A stretch of 64,000 nt of DNA from contig CALMJS010000031.1 in the NCBI GenBank assembly GCA_937864535.1, positions 87,468 to 151,467 on the forward strand. The letters are read 5' to 3'. Source of the DNA: an uncultured Paracoccaceae bacterium. Its GTDB lineage: Bacteria; Pseudomonadota; Alphaproteobacteria; Rhodobacterales; Rhodobacteraceae. Of this stretch, positions 8,829 to 19,963 are shown piece by piece. Every line of letters begins with the position of its first letter. Position 1 is the stretch's first letter. A model generated the notes under the pieces. It was not told where the DNA came from and did not search any database. It saw only the letters and a list, made by a program, of their open reading frames with translations. The translations under genes and the position numbers were made by a program.

Positions 8829-9317
8829 CTAGATTTGGCCCAGCAGGGTTTCCCCGGCCGAAATTTCGCACATGCCCGGGCTATCTTCGAGGTTCAGAAC
8901 CTTCACCACGCCGTCTTCGGCATAGAGCGCGTAGCGCTTGGAACGGTCGATCAGACCAGCGGGCGGGGCACTGAAATCGAGGCCGATCGCCTTGGTGAAT
9001 TCCGCCGTCGCATCGCCCAGCATGTGCAGACCAGCAGCGGTGGCACCGGTCGCATCGCCCCACGCCTTCATCACGAACGGATCGTTCACGGACACGCAGA
9101 TCACCGCATCCACGCCCTTGGCGTCGAAATCGGCCTTGGTGCGGATAAAGCTTGGCACATGGGCCGTGGTGCAGGTCCCGGTATAGGCGCCGGGCAGGCC
9201 GAAAATCACCACCTTTTTGCCAGCCGTCAGATCCGCCAGCGCGACACTTTCGGGTCCCTTGTCTCCCATACGCAACAAGGTTGCACTCGGCAGCGAGTCT
9301 CCGGTCGAAATCGTCAT
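8829..9317 (-). CDS. Peroxiredoxin, Prx5 type (glutaredoxin/thioredoxin-dependent)
   Basis: Prx5 enzymes reduce peroxides with a peroxidatic cysteine. In this 162-residue protein the motif GLPGAYTGTCTTAHVPSF places that residue at Cys49. A second cysteine near the C terminus (Cys150, in GMCEIS) may be a resolving residue, which would make it an atypical 2-Cys enzyme. The start is the ATG at 9317, preceded by AGGGGAAAAA; the frame is open further upstream but without conserved sequence. A flavoprotein reductase gene diverges from it 86 bases away. Confidence 0.92.
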   Translation of the reverse strand: MTISTGDSLPSATLLRMGDKGPESVALADLTAGKKVVIFGLPGAYTGTCTTAHVPSFIRTKADFDAKGVDAVICVSVNDPFVMKAWGDATGATAAGLHMLGDATAEFTKAIGLDFSAPPAGLIDRSKRYALYAEDGVVKVLNLEDSPGMCEISAGETLLGQI

Positions 9318-9403
9318 ATTTTTTCCCCTGTTCGGAATTGCATGCAGCGATTTGCAGGATATAGGGTCTCGTCTAGGACTGGCCATAGAAATCGGAGACA
9401 ATT

Positions 9404-10621
9404 ATGCAGCATTTCGTCGTGATCGGAGGCGGACAGGCAGGTGCGTCTTTGGTGGCCAAGCTCCGCAGCGAAGGGTTCGATGGCAAAATCACCCTGATCT
9501 GCGCCGAAAATGTCCTGCCCTATCAACGCCCCCCGCTGTCCAAGGCCTATCTGCTGGGCGAGATGACGCTGGATCGACTGCTGCTGCGTCCGGCAGAGTG
9601 GTATGCCCAGAACAACATCGACGTGATGCTGAACACCCGCGTCGTCGAACTGCGTCCGTCACAAAAGATCATACTGCTTCGGGGCGAGGTCGAGATGGCC
9701 TATGACGAACTGGCGCTGTGTACCGGGTCCTACCCGCGCACCCTGCCTGCGGCTATCGGCGGCGATCTGGATGGCGTTTACACGGTTCGCGATCTTCAGG
9801 ACGCCGACACGATGGAGCCCGAATTCGTGGCCGGTCGTAACCTGCTGATCGTTGGCGGCGGTTACATCGGCCTCGAGGCCGCAGCGGTCGCCGCGAAGAA
9901 GGGCGTCAACGTGACGCTGGTGGAAATGGCACCGCGGATTTTGCAGCGCGTCGCCTGCCCGGAAACCTCGGACTATTTCCGCGCGCTGCACAAATCGCAT
10001 GGCGTCAACATCCTCGAAGGTGTCGGGTTGGACCGCCTGATCGGCACAGACCGGATCACCGGGGCCAAGCTGTCTGACGGCACCGAACTGGCGGTCGATT
10101 TTGCAATCGTCGGCGTTGGTATCCTGCCGGGTACCATTCTGGCCGACAGTGCCGGGATCGTCTGTTCCAATGGTATCGACACGGACCGCCACGGCGCGAC
10201 CTCGGCCGCGCATGTCTGGGCCGCCGGAGACTGTGCCAATTTGACATTCAAGGGCCAGCGCATCCGGATTGAGAGTGTTGGAAACGCAATTGATCAGGCC
10301 GAAGTCGTCGCGAAAAACATGCTGGGTCAGGGCATCGATTATGTCGCCGCGCCGTGGTTCTGGTCGGATCAATATGATGTCAAACTGCAGATCGCCGGTC
10401 TGAATATCGGCTATGACACTGTCTATGTGAAAACATTTGCCGATATGCCAGAGGCGCGCGTCCACTGGTACTACAAGGATGGCCATTTGATCGCCTGCGA
10501 CGCCATGAACGCCGCCAAGGATTATATGGTCGCCAAGCGTCTGATCGAGGCTGGCCGCAACGTCGCCCCGGACATCCTGTGCGACGAGGCCACGAACATG
10601 AAGGCTCTGCTCAAAGGGTGA
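9404..10621 (+). CDS. FAD-dependent NAD(P)H:ferredoxin reductase-like oxidoreductase
   Basis: The 405-residue flavoprotein belongs to the pyridine nucleotide-disulphide oxidoreductase group typical of rhodocoxin, putidaredoxin and ferredoxin reductases. It has an N-terminal FAD Rossmann motif (VIGGGQAGASLVAKL), YQRPPLSKAYL as in that subgroup, a central NAD-binding motif (IVGGGYIGLEAAAVA) and the C-terminal FAD contact VWAAGDCA. Electron acceptor and pathway cannot be told from the sequence; no ferredoxin or P450 gene is near. It is preceded by a divergent peroxiredoxin and its TGA overlaps the GTG start of rsmD. Confidence 0.9.
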   Translation: MQHFVVIGGGQAGASLVAKLRSEGFDGKITLICAENVLPYQRPPLSKAYLLGEMTLDRLLLRPAEWYAQNNIDVMLNTRVVELRPSQKIILLRGEVEMAYDELALCTGSYPRTLPAAIGGDLDGVYTVRDLQDADTMEPEFVAGRNLLIVGGGYIGLEAAAVAAKKGVNVTLVEMAPRILQRVACPETSDYFRALHKSHGVNILEGVGLDRLIGTDRITGAKLSDGTELAVDFAIVGVGILPGTILADSAGIVCSNGIDTDRHGATSAAHVWAAGDCANLTFKGQRIRIESVGNAIDQAEVVAKNMLGQGIDYVAAPWFWSDQYDVKLQIAGLNIGYDTVYVKTFADMPEARVHWYYKDGHLIACDAMNAAKDYMVAKRLIEAGRNVAPDILCDEATNMKALLKG

Positions 10622-11181
10622 GGATTATCGGCGGCGCACATCGCGGGCTCGCGCTCGCCGCGGTCGGCAAAGGCGATCCGGGCGCACATTTGCGCCCGAC
10701 AACCGATCGCGTGCGCGAGAGCCTGTTCAACGTGTTGCTGGGGGGCCGGTTTGGCGATCCGGTGACCGGTGCGCGCGTGCTGGATCTGTTCGCCGGAACG
10801 GGTGCTCTCGGGCTTGAGGCACTGTCACGCGGGGCGACGCATGTCACGCTGGTGGATGATGGTCGGGTCGCGCAAAAACTGATCCGCGAAAACATCGCCA
10901 AATGCAGGCGCGAGGCGGATTGTACCTTGCTGGGCTGCGATGCCACGCGGCTGCCCGTAAACACCGGGCCGAAATTCGATCTGGTGTTTCTGGACCCTCC
11001 CTATGGAAAAGGCATTGGCGACAAGGCATTAGCTGCTGCGTTGCAGAGCGGCTGGATTTCTGATAGCGCTAGCATCGTCTGGGAGGAGAGCAGTCCGCAA
11101 ATCGCGCCAATCGGTTTCGCCCTGCTCGATCACAGACGTTATGGCGACACGCATATCACGATCCTGGAAAGAGCCCCATGA
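10618..11181 (+). CDS. rsmD: 16S rRNA (guanine(966)-N(2))-methyltransferase
   Basis: RsmD methylates G966 of 16S rRNA during 30S assembly. The 187-residue protein has the family opening RIIGGAHRG, the SAM-binding motif VLDLFAGTGALGLEALSRGA (about residues 50-69) and the catalytic motif DPPYGKG. I chose the GTG at 10618, which overlaps the upstream TGA and starts exactly at the conserved RIIGG; an ATG 13 codons earlier would add non-conserved residues. The HAD gene follows with an ATGA overlap. Confidence 0.93.
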   Translation: MRIIGGAHRGLALAAVGKGDPGAHLRPTTDRVRESLFNVLLGGRFGDPVTGARVLDLFAGTGALGLEALSRGATHVTLVDDGRVAQKLIRENIAKCRREADCTLLGCDATRLPVNTGPKFDLVFLDPPYGKGIGDKALAAALQSGWISDSASIVWEESSPQIAPIGFALLDHRRYGDTHITILERAP

Positions 11182-11822
11182 AACCTGCGCTAGTGATTTT
11201 TGACTGTGACGGGGTGATCGTCGATAGCGAAGGACAAACCTGCATCGCCATCGCCAATTCATTAACCCGCTACGGGATGACAATCACTGCCGACCAGATC
11301 CACGACCAGTTTTTGGGTGGCACGCTGTTCGACATACGGGACAGGGCGCGAGCGGACGGCTTTGATCTGCCGGACGATTGGGTGCGTGAGGTCTACGCCG
11401 AAATGTTTGACCTGCTGGATCAGGGCGTCGCCCTCAGTAGCGGGGTCGTCGATTTGTTTGACGCGCTAGAGGCACAGGGGACAAAGATCGCCATCGCCTC
11501 GAACGGGGCGATGGACAAAATGCGCCATACTCTGGGACCGCACGGGCTATTTGACCGGTTCGACGGCTGGATCTGGTCCGGCCACACCAGCAAATCGCCC
11601 AAACCGGAACCCGGCATGTTGATTTCCGCCATGCAAAAGGCCGGCGCGACGCCGGAAACCACCGTTATGATCGACGATAGCCCCGCCGGGGCGGGTGCTG
11701 CCGAGGCGGCTGGAACGCGATTCTACGGCTATTCGGAACACACGCCAGCCGAGAAATTGGCCCAGACCGGCGCGGAAATCGTCCGGTCGATGGCCGAGTT
11801 GAAAACGCGGCTGATCGCCTAG
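11178..11822 (+). CDS. HAD-superfamily (subfamily IA) phosphatase
   Basis: The 214-residue protein shows all HAD motifs: DCDGVIVDSE (nucleophile and acid Asp residues, 8-17), the Ser/Thr motif IASNGA, the motif-III lysine in KSPKPEPGM, and the metal-binding MIDDSPAGAGAA. The cap domain lies between motifs I and II. Such proteins dephosphorylate small phosphorylated metabolites such as phosphoglycolate or sugar phosphates, but the substrate is not predictable here. Its stop overlaps the stop of the convergent map gene by four bases. Confidence 0.9.
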   Translation: MKPALVIFDCDGVIVDSEGQTCIAIANSLTRYGMTITADQIHDQFLGGTLFDIRDRARADGFDLPDDWVREVYAEMFDLLDQGVALSSGVVDLFDALEAQGTKIAIASNGAMDKMRHTLGPHGLFDRFDGWIWSGHTSKSPKPEPGMLISAMQKAGATPETTVMIDDSPAGAGAAEAAGTRFYGYSEHTPAEKLAQTGAEIVRSMAELKTRLIA

Positions 11823-12634
11823 TAGGTCGGGTGGAATTTATTTGCTGCCGAGAGCGTGAAAATCTCTGCCCCGTCGGCACGAATGCCTACCGAATGTTCG
11901 AACTGTGCCGACAGCGATTTATCGCGGGTCACTGCGGTCCAATCGTCGGCCAACACCTTGGTTTCCGGGCGACCCAGATTGACCATCGGTTCGATGGTAA
12001 AGAACATGCCCTCTTCGAGCAGCGGACCGGTCCCGGGGCGACCATAGTGCAGCACGTTCGGCGCGGCATGGAAAACCCGGCCCAGCCCGTGACCGCAGAA
12101 ATCGCGCACGACAGACATGCGGTGGCTCTCGACGTAGGACTGGATCGCGTGGCCGATATCGCCAAAACGATTGCCGGGCTTTGCGGCCTCGATCCCCAGC
12201 ATCAGGGCGTCATGGGTCACCTGGATCAGCCGCTCTGCCTTGCGCGGGAGCGTCCCGGCGACATACATCCGGCTGGTATCGCCATACCATCCGTCCACGA
12301 TCACCGTGACGTCGATGTTCAGGATGTCGCCATCCTTTAGAACCTTGGGCCCCGGAATGCCGTGGCAAACCACATGGTTAAGGCTGATGCAGCTGGCATG
12401 CTGATACCCGCGATAGCCAATCGTGGCGGAAACAGAGCCCGATGCAGTCACCATTTCGGTGATCTTTTCATCGAGAGCGGCCGTCGTCACGCCCGGCTGA
12501 ACAAAGGGAATGATGTCATCGAGGATCTTGGACGCTACGCGGCCAGCTTCGTGCATACCCGCAAAATCAGCATCCTCATAAATGCGAATGCCGTCTTTGG
12601 TCAGTTTGCCGCGCAGATCCTCTTTCACGTCCAT
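11819..12634 (-). CDS. map: Type I methionyl aminopeptidase
   Basis: Map removes the initiator methionine from nascent proteins. The 271-residue enzyme has the pita-bread fold landmarks: NIDVTVIVDGWYGDTSRM with two metal-binding Asp residues, GHGLGRVFHAAP with the metal His, and FTIEPMVNLG and FEHSVGI with the metal Glu residues. The length matches the usual class. It is convergent with the HAD gene and lies downstream of sfsA on the same strand, a pairing I recall from other Rhodobacteraceae. Confidence 0.95.
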   Translation of the reverse strand: MDVKEDLRGKLTKDGIRIYEDADFAGMHEAGRVASKILDDIIPFVQPGVTTAALDEKITEMVTASGSVSATIGYRGYQHASCISLNHVVCHGIPGPKVLKDGDILNIDVTVIVDGWYGDTSRMYVAGTLPRKAERLIQVTHDALMLGIEAAKPGNRFGDIGHAIQSYVESHRMSVVRDFCGHGLGRVFHAAPNVLHYGRPGTGPLLEEGMFFTIEPMVNLGRPETKVLADDWTAVTRDKSLSAQFEHSVGIRADGAEIFTLSAANKFHPTY

Positions 12635-12691
12635 TCTCCGTCTTTTTCAATCGGGCCTATGTACTGCGGTTTCCACTCTAGGACCAGTCCC

Positions 12692-13399
12692 CTATGGAAC
12701 AAAGGCCAAAGGCGCGCCGACAGCGATCCCCTGCACGCTGATGTCCGTGCTCAGCGGCAGGACCTCTACCCCTGTATCCAGCGCCTGACTGAACGCGGCG
12801 GCATAGGCGGGGTCAATATCACCGGCCACAGCGACCCGGTCACAATCCGTCCGCTGTACCAGAAAGATCAGGACCGCACGGTCACCCTCCTGTACCACCT
12901 TCGCCAGTTCAGCCATATGTTTGGCCCCGCGCGCCGTGACACTATCGGGAAACTCGGCCAGACCCGCGCGGCGCGACAGTGTAACCGATTTCACCTCGAC
13001 CCAGAGGTTCGGCAGCCCCGGTTCTGTCAGCAGAAAATCGGCGCGGCTGTTCGTGCCATATGGCACCTCGGCGCGGACTGTTTTGTAGGCGCTTAGCCCG
13101 TGAACAAGGCCGTTTTGCAGGGCGTGTTTCAACGCACGATTGGGCACAGAGGTATCAACCCCGGTAAAATGGCCATTTTCATGGTCTACCAGCCGCCAAC
13201 CGTATTTCAGCTTTTCCTTTGGATCATCGTTCGGTTCGAGCCAGATTTTGCATCCCGGTTGTGCCAGTCCCATCATGCTGCCGGGGTTGGCACAATGGGC
13301 CGTCACTTCGGTGCCATCCCCTAGCACACAGTCGGCGAGGAACCTCTTGTATCGACGGATGAGGCGCGCGGGGATCAGAGGTGTAGAAAACTGGATCAT
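12692..13399 (-). CDS. sfsA: SfsA family protein (sugar fermentation stimulation protein/nuclease)
   Basis: The 235-residue protein is a full-length SfsA. Landmarks are RYKRFLADCVL at the N terminus (OB-like part), AHCANPGSMMGL and a PD-(D/E)XK-like nuclease core including RADFLL and LWVEVKSVTL. SfsA was first described as a regulator of maltose genes; nuclease activity was later proposed from structure. The start ATG at 13399 has no strong upstream site. It lies 57 bases upstream of map on the same strand. Confidence 0.92.
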   Translation of the reverse strand: MIQFSTPLIPARLIRRYKRFLADCVLGDGTEVTAHCANPGSMMGLAQPGCKIWLEPNDDPKEKLKYGWRLVDHENGHFTGVDTSVPNRALKHALQNGLVHGLSAYKTVRAEVPYGTNSRADFLLTEPGLPNLWVEVKSVTLSRRAGLAEFPDSVTARGAKHMAELAKVVQEGDRAVLIFLVQRTDCDRVAVAGDIDPAYAAAFSQALDTGVEVLPLSTDISVQGIAVGAPLAFVP

Positions 13400-13437
13400 G
13401 CCGCCCTATACCAAACACACGTATGACGGAGAACCCA

Positions 13438-14160
13438 ATGTCGAACCCGACCGCTGCGATCCTTGTGATCGGCGATGAAATCCTGTCCGGCCGCACCCGT
13501 GACAGCAACATGCATTTTCTGGCGGGCCGTCTGACGGCCATTGGCATTGATCTACGCGAGGCTCGCGTCGTCGCGGATCGTCCCGCCGATATTATCGAGG
13601 CGGTCAACGCCCTGCGCGCGCGTTATGACCATGTGTTCACCTCGGGCGGGATCGGGCCGACGCATGACGACATTACCGCGGACTGCATCGCCGCGGCGTT
13701 TGACGATCATATCGCCGTCCGCGCCGATGCCTATGGCCTGCTCAAGGCGCATTATGATGCGCGCGGTCAGGACTTTAACGAATCGCGCCAACGGATGGCC
13801 CGCATTCCCGATAGCGCGACGTTGATTGAAAACCCGGTCAGCACCGCGCCGGGCTTTACCATTGGCAATGTCCACGTCATGGCCGGGGTCCCCTCTGTTT
13901 TCGAGGCGATGGTCGCCTCTGTCTTGCCGACGCTCACGGGGGGCGCGCCGCTGTTGTCCCAAACGTGGCGGATCAATCGCGGCGAAGGCGACATTGCGGG
14001 GCCGCTCACCCAGCTGGCCGCCGATTTCCCTGACCTGTCCATTGGCTCCTACCCGTTCATCCAGAACGGCGCACACGGGTCGAACATCGTGATACGCGGC
14101 ACGGATGGCGGGCGTGTCGATGCGGCAATGGTGCGTCTGGCGGGGCTGTTTCCGGCATGA
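13438..14160 (+). CDS. Competence/damage-inducible protein A-like molybdopterin-binding domain protein
   Basis: This 240-residue protein is the stand-alone N-terminal (MoCF_biosynth) half of CinA. It has the sequence AAILVIGDEILSGRTRDSN near the front and the characteristic TSGGIGPTHDDITADCIAAAF. The C-terminal nicotinamide-nucleotide amidase domain of full CinA is absent. In other bacteria this half binds or cleaves nucleotide substrates; its role alone is uncertain. I chose the ATG at 13438 because ACGGAGAACCC lies just before it; an ATG five codons earlier is possible. The GNAT gene overlaps its stop as ATGA. Confidence 0.88.
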   Translation: MSNPTAAILVIGDEILSGRTRDSNMHFLAGRLTAIGIDLREARVVADRPADIIEAVNALRARYDHVFTSGGIGPTHDDITADCIAAAFDDHIAVRADAYGLLKAHYDARGQDFNESRQRMARIPDSATLIENPVSTAPGFTIGNVHVMAGVPSVFEAMVASVLPTLTGGAPLLSQTWRINRGEGDIAGPLTQLAADFPDLSIGSYPFIQNGAHGSNIVIRGTDGGRVDAAMVRLAGLFPA

Positions 14161-14876
14161 CCCTTCCAACATGTGAACACCTCTATGACGTTATCGACGT
14201 AACCTGGCCCGCAGCCGAAAAAATCCACCTCGGACCGTGGACGCTTCGCCTTGGTTTGGGCGGTGGCAGCCGGGTTTCGGCCACAACCGGACAGGGAACG
14301 TCCGAGGACATTCCCTCGGCCGAGGCCGCCATGCGCGGCATGGGCCAACCCTGCCTCTTCATGATCCAGAAAGGGCAGCAGAGCCTGGACACTCTCTTGG
14401 GTCAGCGCGGATATCAGATTAAGGACCCGGTCACCCTCTATGCTGCGCCAATCGATCTGATTGCGACCCATAGACCGCCCCCTGTCACCACATTCGAGGT
14501 TTGGCCGCCTCTCGCTGTTCAGGCCGAACTCTGGGCCGAGGGCGGCATCCATCGAGAACGTTTGAATGTGATGGAACGTGCCGATTGCCACCGAACGACT
14601 ATCCTCGGGCGTCTGGACGATACACCCGCAGGGACTGGCTATATCGGCATCCACGACAGCATCGCGATGTTCCACGCCCTTGAGGTCAGCCCGAAATTTC
14701 GGCGGCGCGGGCTCGCGGTTTCGATGGTCCGCGCGATGGCATTCTGGGCCAAGTCTCAGGGGGCCACCCACATGGCGCTGGTGGTCACGCAGGCCAATAT
14801 CGGTGCGAACGCCCTCTATTCATCGTTTGGGTTCGAGGCTGTTGGCCACTATCACTATCGCCATTTGCCGGAGTAA
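14157..14876 (+). CDS. GNAT-family N-acetyltransferase
   Basis: The 239-residue protein ends with a recognisable GNAT core: ALEVSPKFRRRGLAVSMVRA contains the acetyl-CoA pyrophosphate loop (RRRGLA), and NIGANALYSSFGFEAVGHYHYR is the typical beta-6/beta-7 ending. The first 120 residues are less conserved and probably determine the acceptor, which I cannot identify. It is joined by ATGA overlap to the CinA-like gene and by only three bases to the OmpA-like gene, so all three are probably one transcript. Confidence 0.85.
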   Translation: MTLPTCEHLYDVIDVTWPAAEKIHLGPWTLRLGLGGGSRVSATTGQGTSEDIPSAEAAMRGMGQPCLFMIQKGQQSLDTLLGQRGYQIKDPVTLYAAPIDLIATHRPPPVTTFEVWPPLAVQAELWAEGGIHRERLNVMERADCHRTTILGRLDDTPAGTGYIGIHDSIAMFHALEVSPKFRRRGLAVSMVRAMAFWAKSQGATHMALVVTQANIGANALYSSFGFEAVGHYHYRHLPE

Positions 14877-14879
14877 CCC

Positions 14880-15836
14880 GTGCGCCCGTTGATCTGCGTC
14901 TTGACCCTGTTTGTGTCGATGTGGCCAGCCATCGGCCACGCACAGTCCACGCTGGAATTTCCTGCCAGCGCGATCCTGATATCCGACCGGACACTCACTG
15001 ACGACAGCTATGATGTGCCGATCGCACCATGGTCACCGGACGGGCTGCCTGTGACCTCTGTCGAAGGCGATGTCAGCAGACAAATCTGGCGCATCCCTGT
15101 CGCGCGGCTGGCAACACTACAAATTCTGGCGCCGCTGCGGGAACAGCTCGTTGAACGTGGATTTGATATTTTGTTCGAATGCAGGTCCGAAACCTGCGGC
15201 GGATTTGATTTCCGATTTGCAGCAGATATCGAACCGGCCCCGGATATGCTGATTGATCTGGCCGATTTCCGCTATCTAGCTGCGGCAGATGGCGACACCC
15301 AAGTCGCACTCTATGTCAGCCGCACCAATGGCGCGGGCTACGTCCAGTCGGTCACAATTTCGGGAGGGAGTCCTGTCGACGCCATCCCCACACCGGCAGC
15401 GGAACAGCCACCCGCGCCGCAGGTGATGACCCCGCAGATACAGCCCGTGACCCATCCTGATGATCTGGCGACCGCGCTGGAAACGGCGGGCCATACTATC
15501 CTGTCCGACGTGATCTTTGACCCGGGCACAACGAACCTTGGCGCAGACGACTACAGGTCGTTGGCAGAGTTGGCGGCCTATCTCAGATCTCACACCAACC
15601 GCCAGATTGCTGTGGTTGGCCACACCGACAGTTCTGGCAGTCTTGAGGTCAACATCGCCGTCTCGCGGCGGCGCGCCGAAGCCGTAAGGGATCGCCTGAT
15701 CGGCGCCTACGGGGTGTCCGCCGATCAGGTCATTGCCGGCGGCATGGGGTTTCTGGCACCGGTGGCGAGTAATCTGACCTCTGAGGGGCGCGAAGCCAAT
15801 AGGCGCGTCGAAGCTGTCCTGATTTCCACACAGTGA
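14880..15836 (+). CDS. OmpA-family outer membrane/peptidoglycan-associated protein
   Basis: The 318-residue protein starts at a GTG and has a signal peptide ending near GHA (residue 20). Residues 20-170 form an unrecognised N-terminal domain with two cysteines in the segment CRSETC. A Pro-rich linker follows. The C-terminal 110 residues are an OmpA-like peptidoglycan-binding domain (LSDVIFDPGTTNLG, VVGHTDSSGS and the NRRVEAVL end). There is no lipobox, so it is probably periplasmic or anchored by another means. The OmpA domain should bind meso-diaminopimelate of the cell wall. Confidence 0.88.
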   Translation: MRPLICVLTLFVSMWPAIGHAQSTLEFPASAILISDRTLTDDSYDVPIAPWSPDGLPVTSVEGDVSRQIWRIPVARLATLQILAPLREQLVERGFDILFECRSETCGGFDFRFAADIEPAPDMLIDLADFRYLAAADGDTQVALYVSRTNGAGYVQSVTISGGSPVDAIPTPAAEQPPAPQVMTPQIQPVTHPDDLATALETAGHTILSDVIFDPGTTNLGADDYRSLAELAAYLRSHTNRQIAVVGHTDSSGSLEVNIAVSRRRAEAVRDRLIGAYGVSADQVIAGGMGFLAPVASNLTSEGREANRRVEAVLISTQ

Positions 15837-15920
15837 TCGCGGCGGTTCCAGAATTCGATTGAACGCATCAGCGACCCGAACTGTCACAGCGACACCATAG
15901 GCCAAGGAAGTGCCGAAACC

Positions 15921-16835
15921 ATGCCTCACGACCATCACCATCATCACATCGACCCTGACAGTGGCGACGTCAAAATCTCTGCGGCAATCGCGATCAATTT
16001 GGGCCTGACAGTTGCGCAAATCATCGGCGGCATCCTATCTGGCTCTCTGGCACTGATCGCTGACGCGATCCATAATTTATCCGATGCGGTGTCGCTGATC
16101 CTTGCCTTTTGGGCGCGCCGGATCGCTCGCAGACCCGCAAATGACCAGATGACATTTGGCTACGGTCGCGCTGAAACCATTGCCGCGCTCGTCAACTATA
16201 CCACGCTCATCCTGATCGGCGTCTGGTTGGCGGTCGAGGCGATCCAGCGACTGTTTGCACCGCAACCGGTTCAGGGCTGGACGATTGTCGTTCTCGCCGG
16301 GATCGCCATTTTGATCGACCTCGCCACGGCGCTGTTGACCTATCGACTGTCAAAGCAAAGCGTCAACATCCGCGCGGCCTTCCTGCACAATCTGGCGGAC
16401 GCTCTGGGTTCTGTCGCGGTGATCATCGCCGGTATTGCGGTGCTGTGGCGCGGATGGTGGTGGGTTGATCCGCTGGTGACAATGGTGATCGCGGGATACA
16501 TTCTGTGGCTGTCGCTGCGTGAAATCGGCGGGGTGATCCATACGCTGATGCTTGGCACACCTCAGGGAATTTCACCCTCCGAGATCGCAGACAATGTGGC
16601 AAAAATTGACGGAATTGCCGAAATATATGACGTTAGAGCATGGATAATTGATGAGCGGACCAACGCCTTTAGCGCCCGTATCCGTGTTGCGCCCTCGTCA
16701 GTGGGTTATGCCGAAGGGCTGCGCCGATCCCTCCGCCAGCGGCTTCATGACGACTATGGCTTTGAGAACATCACCCTAGAAATCGAAACGACGCCCGGGG
16801 ACAGGCCCCAGACGCCGCATCATCATTCGCATTGA
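15921..16835 (+). CDS. Cation diffusion facilitator family transporter
   Basis: CDF transporters export Zn2+ or other divalent metals in exchange for protons. The 304-residue protein has a histidine-rich N terminus (MPHDHHHHHID) and a His-rich C-terminal end (PHHHSH), six transmembrane helices, and the metal-site pairs in ALIADAIHNLSDA (helix 2) and AAFLHNLADALGS (helix 5). The cytoplasmic C-terminal domain covers the last 90 residues. Helix II reads HNLSD and helix V HNLAD, so the A-site is HD-HD, which favours zinc. It converges on a LysR gene one base away. Confidence 0.93.
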   Translation: MPHDHHHHHIDPDSGDVKISAAIAINLGLTVAQIIGGILSGSLALIADAIHNLSDAVSLILAFWARRIARRPANDQMTFGYGRAETIAALVNYTTLILIGVWLAVEAIQRLFAPQPVQGWTIVVLAGIAILIDLATALLTYRLSKQSVNIRAAFLHNLADALGSVAVIIAGIAVLWRGWWWVDPLVTMVIAGYILWLSLREIGGVIHTLMLGTPQGISPSEIADNVAKIDGIAEIYDVRAWIIDERTNAFSARIRVAPSSVGYAEGLRRSLRQRLHDDYGFENITLEIETTPGDRPQTPHHHSH

Positions 16836-16836
16836 C

Positions 16837-17742
16837 CTACCAGTTATCCGGGCCTTTTTCGGCAAAGGCATTGACCAGAAAATCGATAAAGGCCCGCACC
16901 TTGGGCTGGGTGAATCGACCCGGCGGATAGACGGCATAGATGCCTTGGACATCGACGGGCAGGCTCGGGATAGCCTCTTGGACCAGCCCGTCTTTCATCG
17001 CGTCGGCATAGAGGAACGACGGCAGATATGCGATCCCCAGACCGGACACACAGGCGTTCAGCAGCGATTGACCGTCATTGACGGTCAGCCAACCCGCCGT
17101 GCGCACCTGACGCTTTTCGCCGCTCGGCGCGGTGATTTTCCAGACGGCGTTATTCGCTTGGTTAGAATAATGTAGCAATTTGTGGTCGTTCAGATCGTCG
17201 ATTTTCTCTGGCCGACCGTATTGTTCGAAATAACGGGGCGAGGCGATCATCCGGCGCGACGTTTCCGTCAGTTTCCGCGCGCGCAGCGTGCTGTCCTCTA
17301 GTTCTCCGACACGAATGGCCATGTCAAACCCTTCGGAAATCAGTTCGACATAGCGATTGTTCAGCACCATATTGACGGTGATATCCGGAAACTCTTGCAG
17401 AAACTGACCCAGCACGGGTGACAGGTGATTGACGCCAAAGTCGGTCGCAACGCTGATCCGCAACATGCCCGAGGGCGCGGATTGCATCGAGGTCACAAGG
17501 GCATCCGCCTCTCCGGCATCGGTCAGGACACGGCGGGCACGATCATAATATGCGAGCCCGATTTCAGTGGGGCTGACGCGGCGAGTGGTGCGGTTCAAGA
17601 GACGCGCCCCCAGACGCGCCTCCAGGGCCGAGATGTGCTTGGAGACGGCGGATTTCGAAATCCCCATCTTCTTGGCCGCATCCGTGAAACCGCCCTGATC
17701 CACGACTGTGGCAAAGGCCTCCATCTCTGTCAGGCGATCCAT
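16837..17742 (-). CDS. LysR-family transcriptional regulator
   Basis: The 301-residue regulator has an N-terminal helix-turn-helix (MDRLTEMEAFATVVDQGGFT, then SKSAVSKHISALEARLGARLLNRTTRRV) and a periplasmic-binding-protein-like effector domain. The sequence resembles the large CrgA/AaeR-like branch. The start is the ATG at 17742, preceded by GGAGGGCACGG; the longer open frame has no conserved residues. It lies 132 bases downstream of fadH on the same strand with no gene divergent from it, so its target is not evident from position. Effector unknown. Confidence 0.92.
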   Translation of the reverse strand: MDRLTEMEAFATVVDQGGFTDAAKKMGISKSAVSKHISALEARLGARLLNRTTRRVSPTEIGLAYYDRARRVLTDAGEADALVTSMQSAPSGMLRISVATDFGVNHLSPVLGQFLQEFPDITVNMVLNNRYVELISEGFDMAIRVGELEDSTLRARKLTETSRRMIASPRYFEQYGRPEKIDDLNDHKLLHYSNQANNAVWKITAPSGEKRQVRTAGWLTVNDGQSLLNACVSGLGIAYLPSFLYADAMKDGLVQEAIPSLPVDVQGIYAVYPPGRFTQPKVRAFIDFLVNAFAEKGPDNW

Positions 17743-17874
17743 AACCGTGCCCTCCGTAACCTGTCCTAGAGCCTCTATCGTCCCCAAATCGGGCACAATC
17801 TGGGCCAACACCGGACAATATCGCGGATTCAGACGTTTTTCGGGGCGCAAATGGATAGAAGAAGAGAAACCTTC

Positions 17875-19905
<2,031 letters not shown>

Positions 19906-19963
19906 CTAAGATAAAAGGATCATTGCCCGCCGTTCGGCTAACGTCACCTGCAACGCGGCGTCA

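Noticed and set aside
17743-17874. Gap between LysR gene and fadH examined for a tRNA or small gene
   Set aside because: No clover-leaf pairing, no CCA end and no open frame with a start; it is probably the regulator's promoter region.
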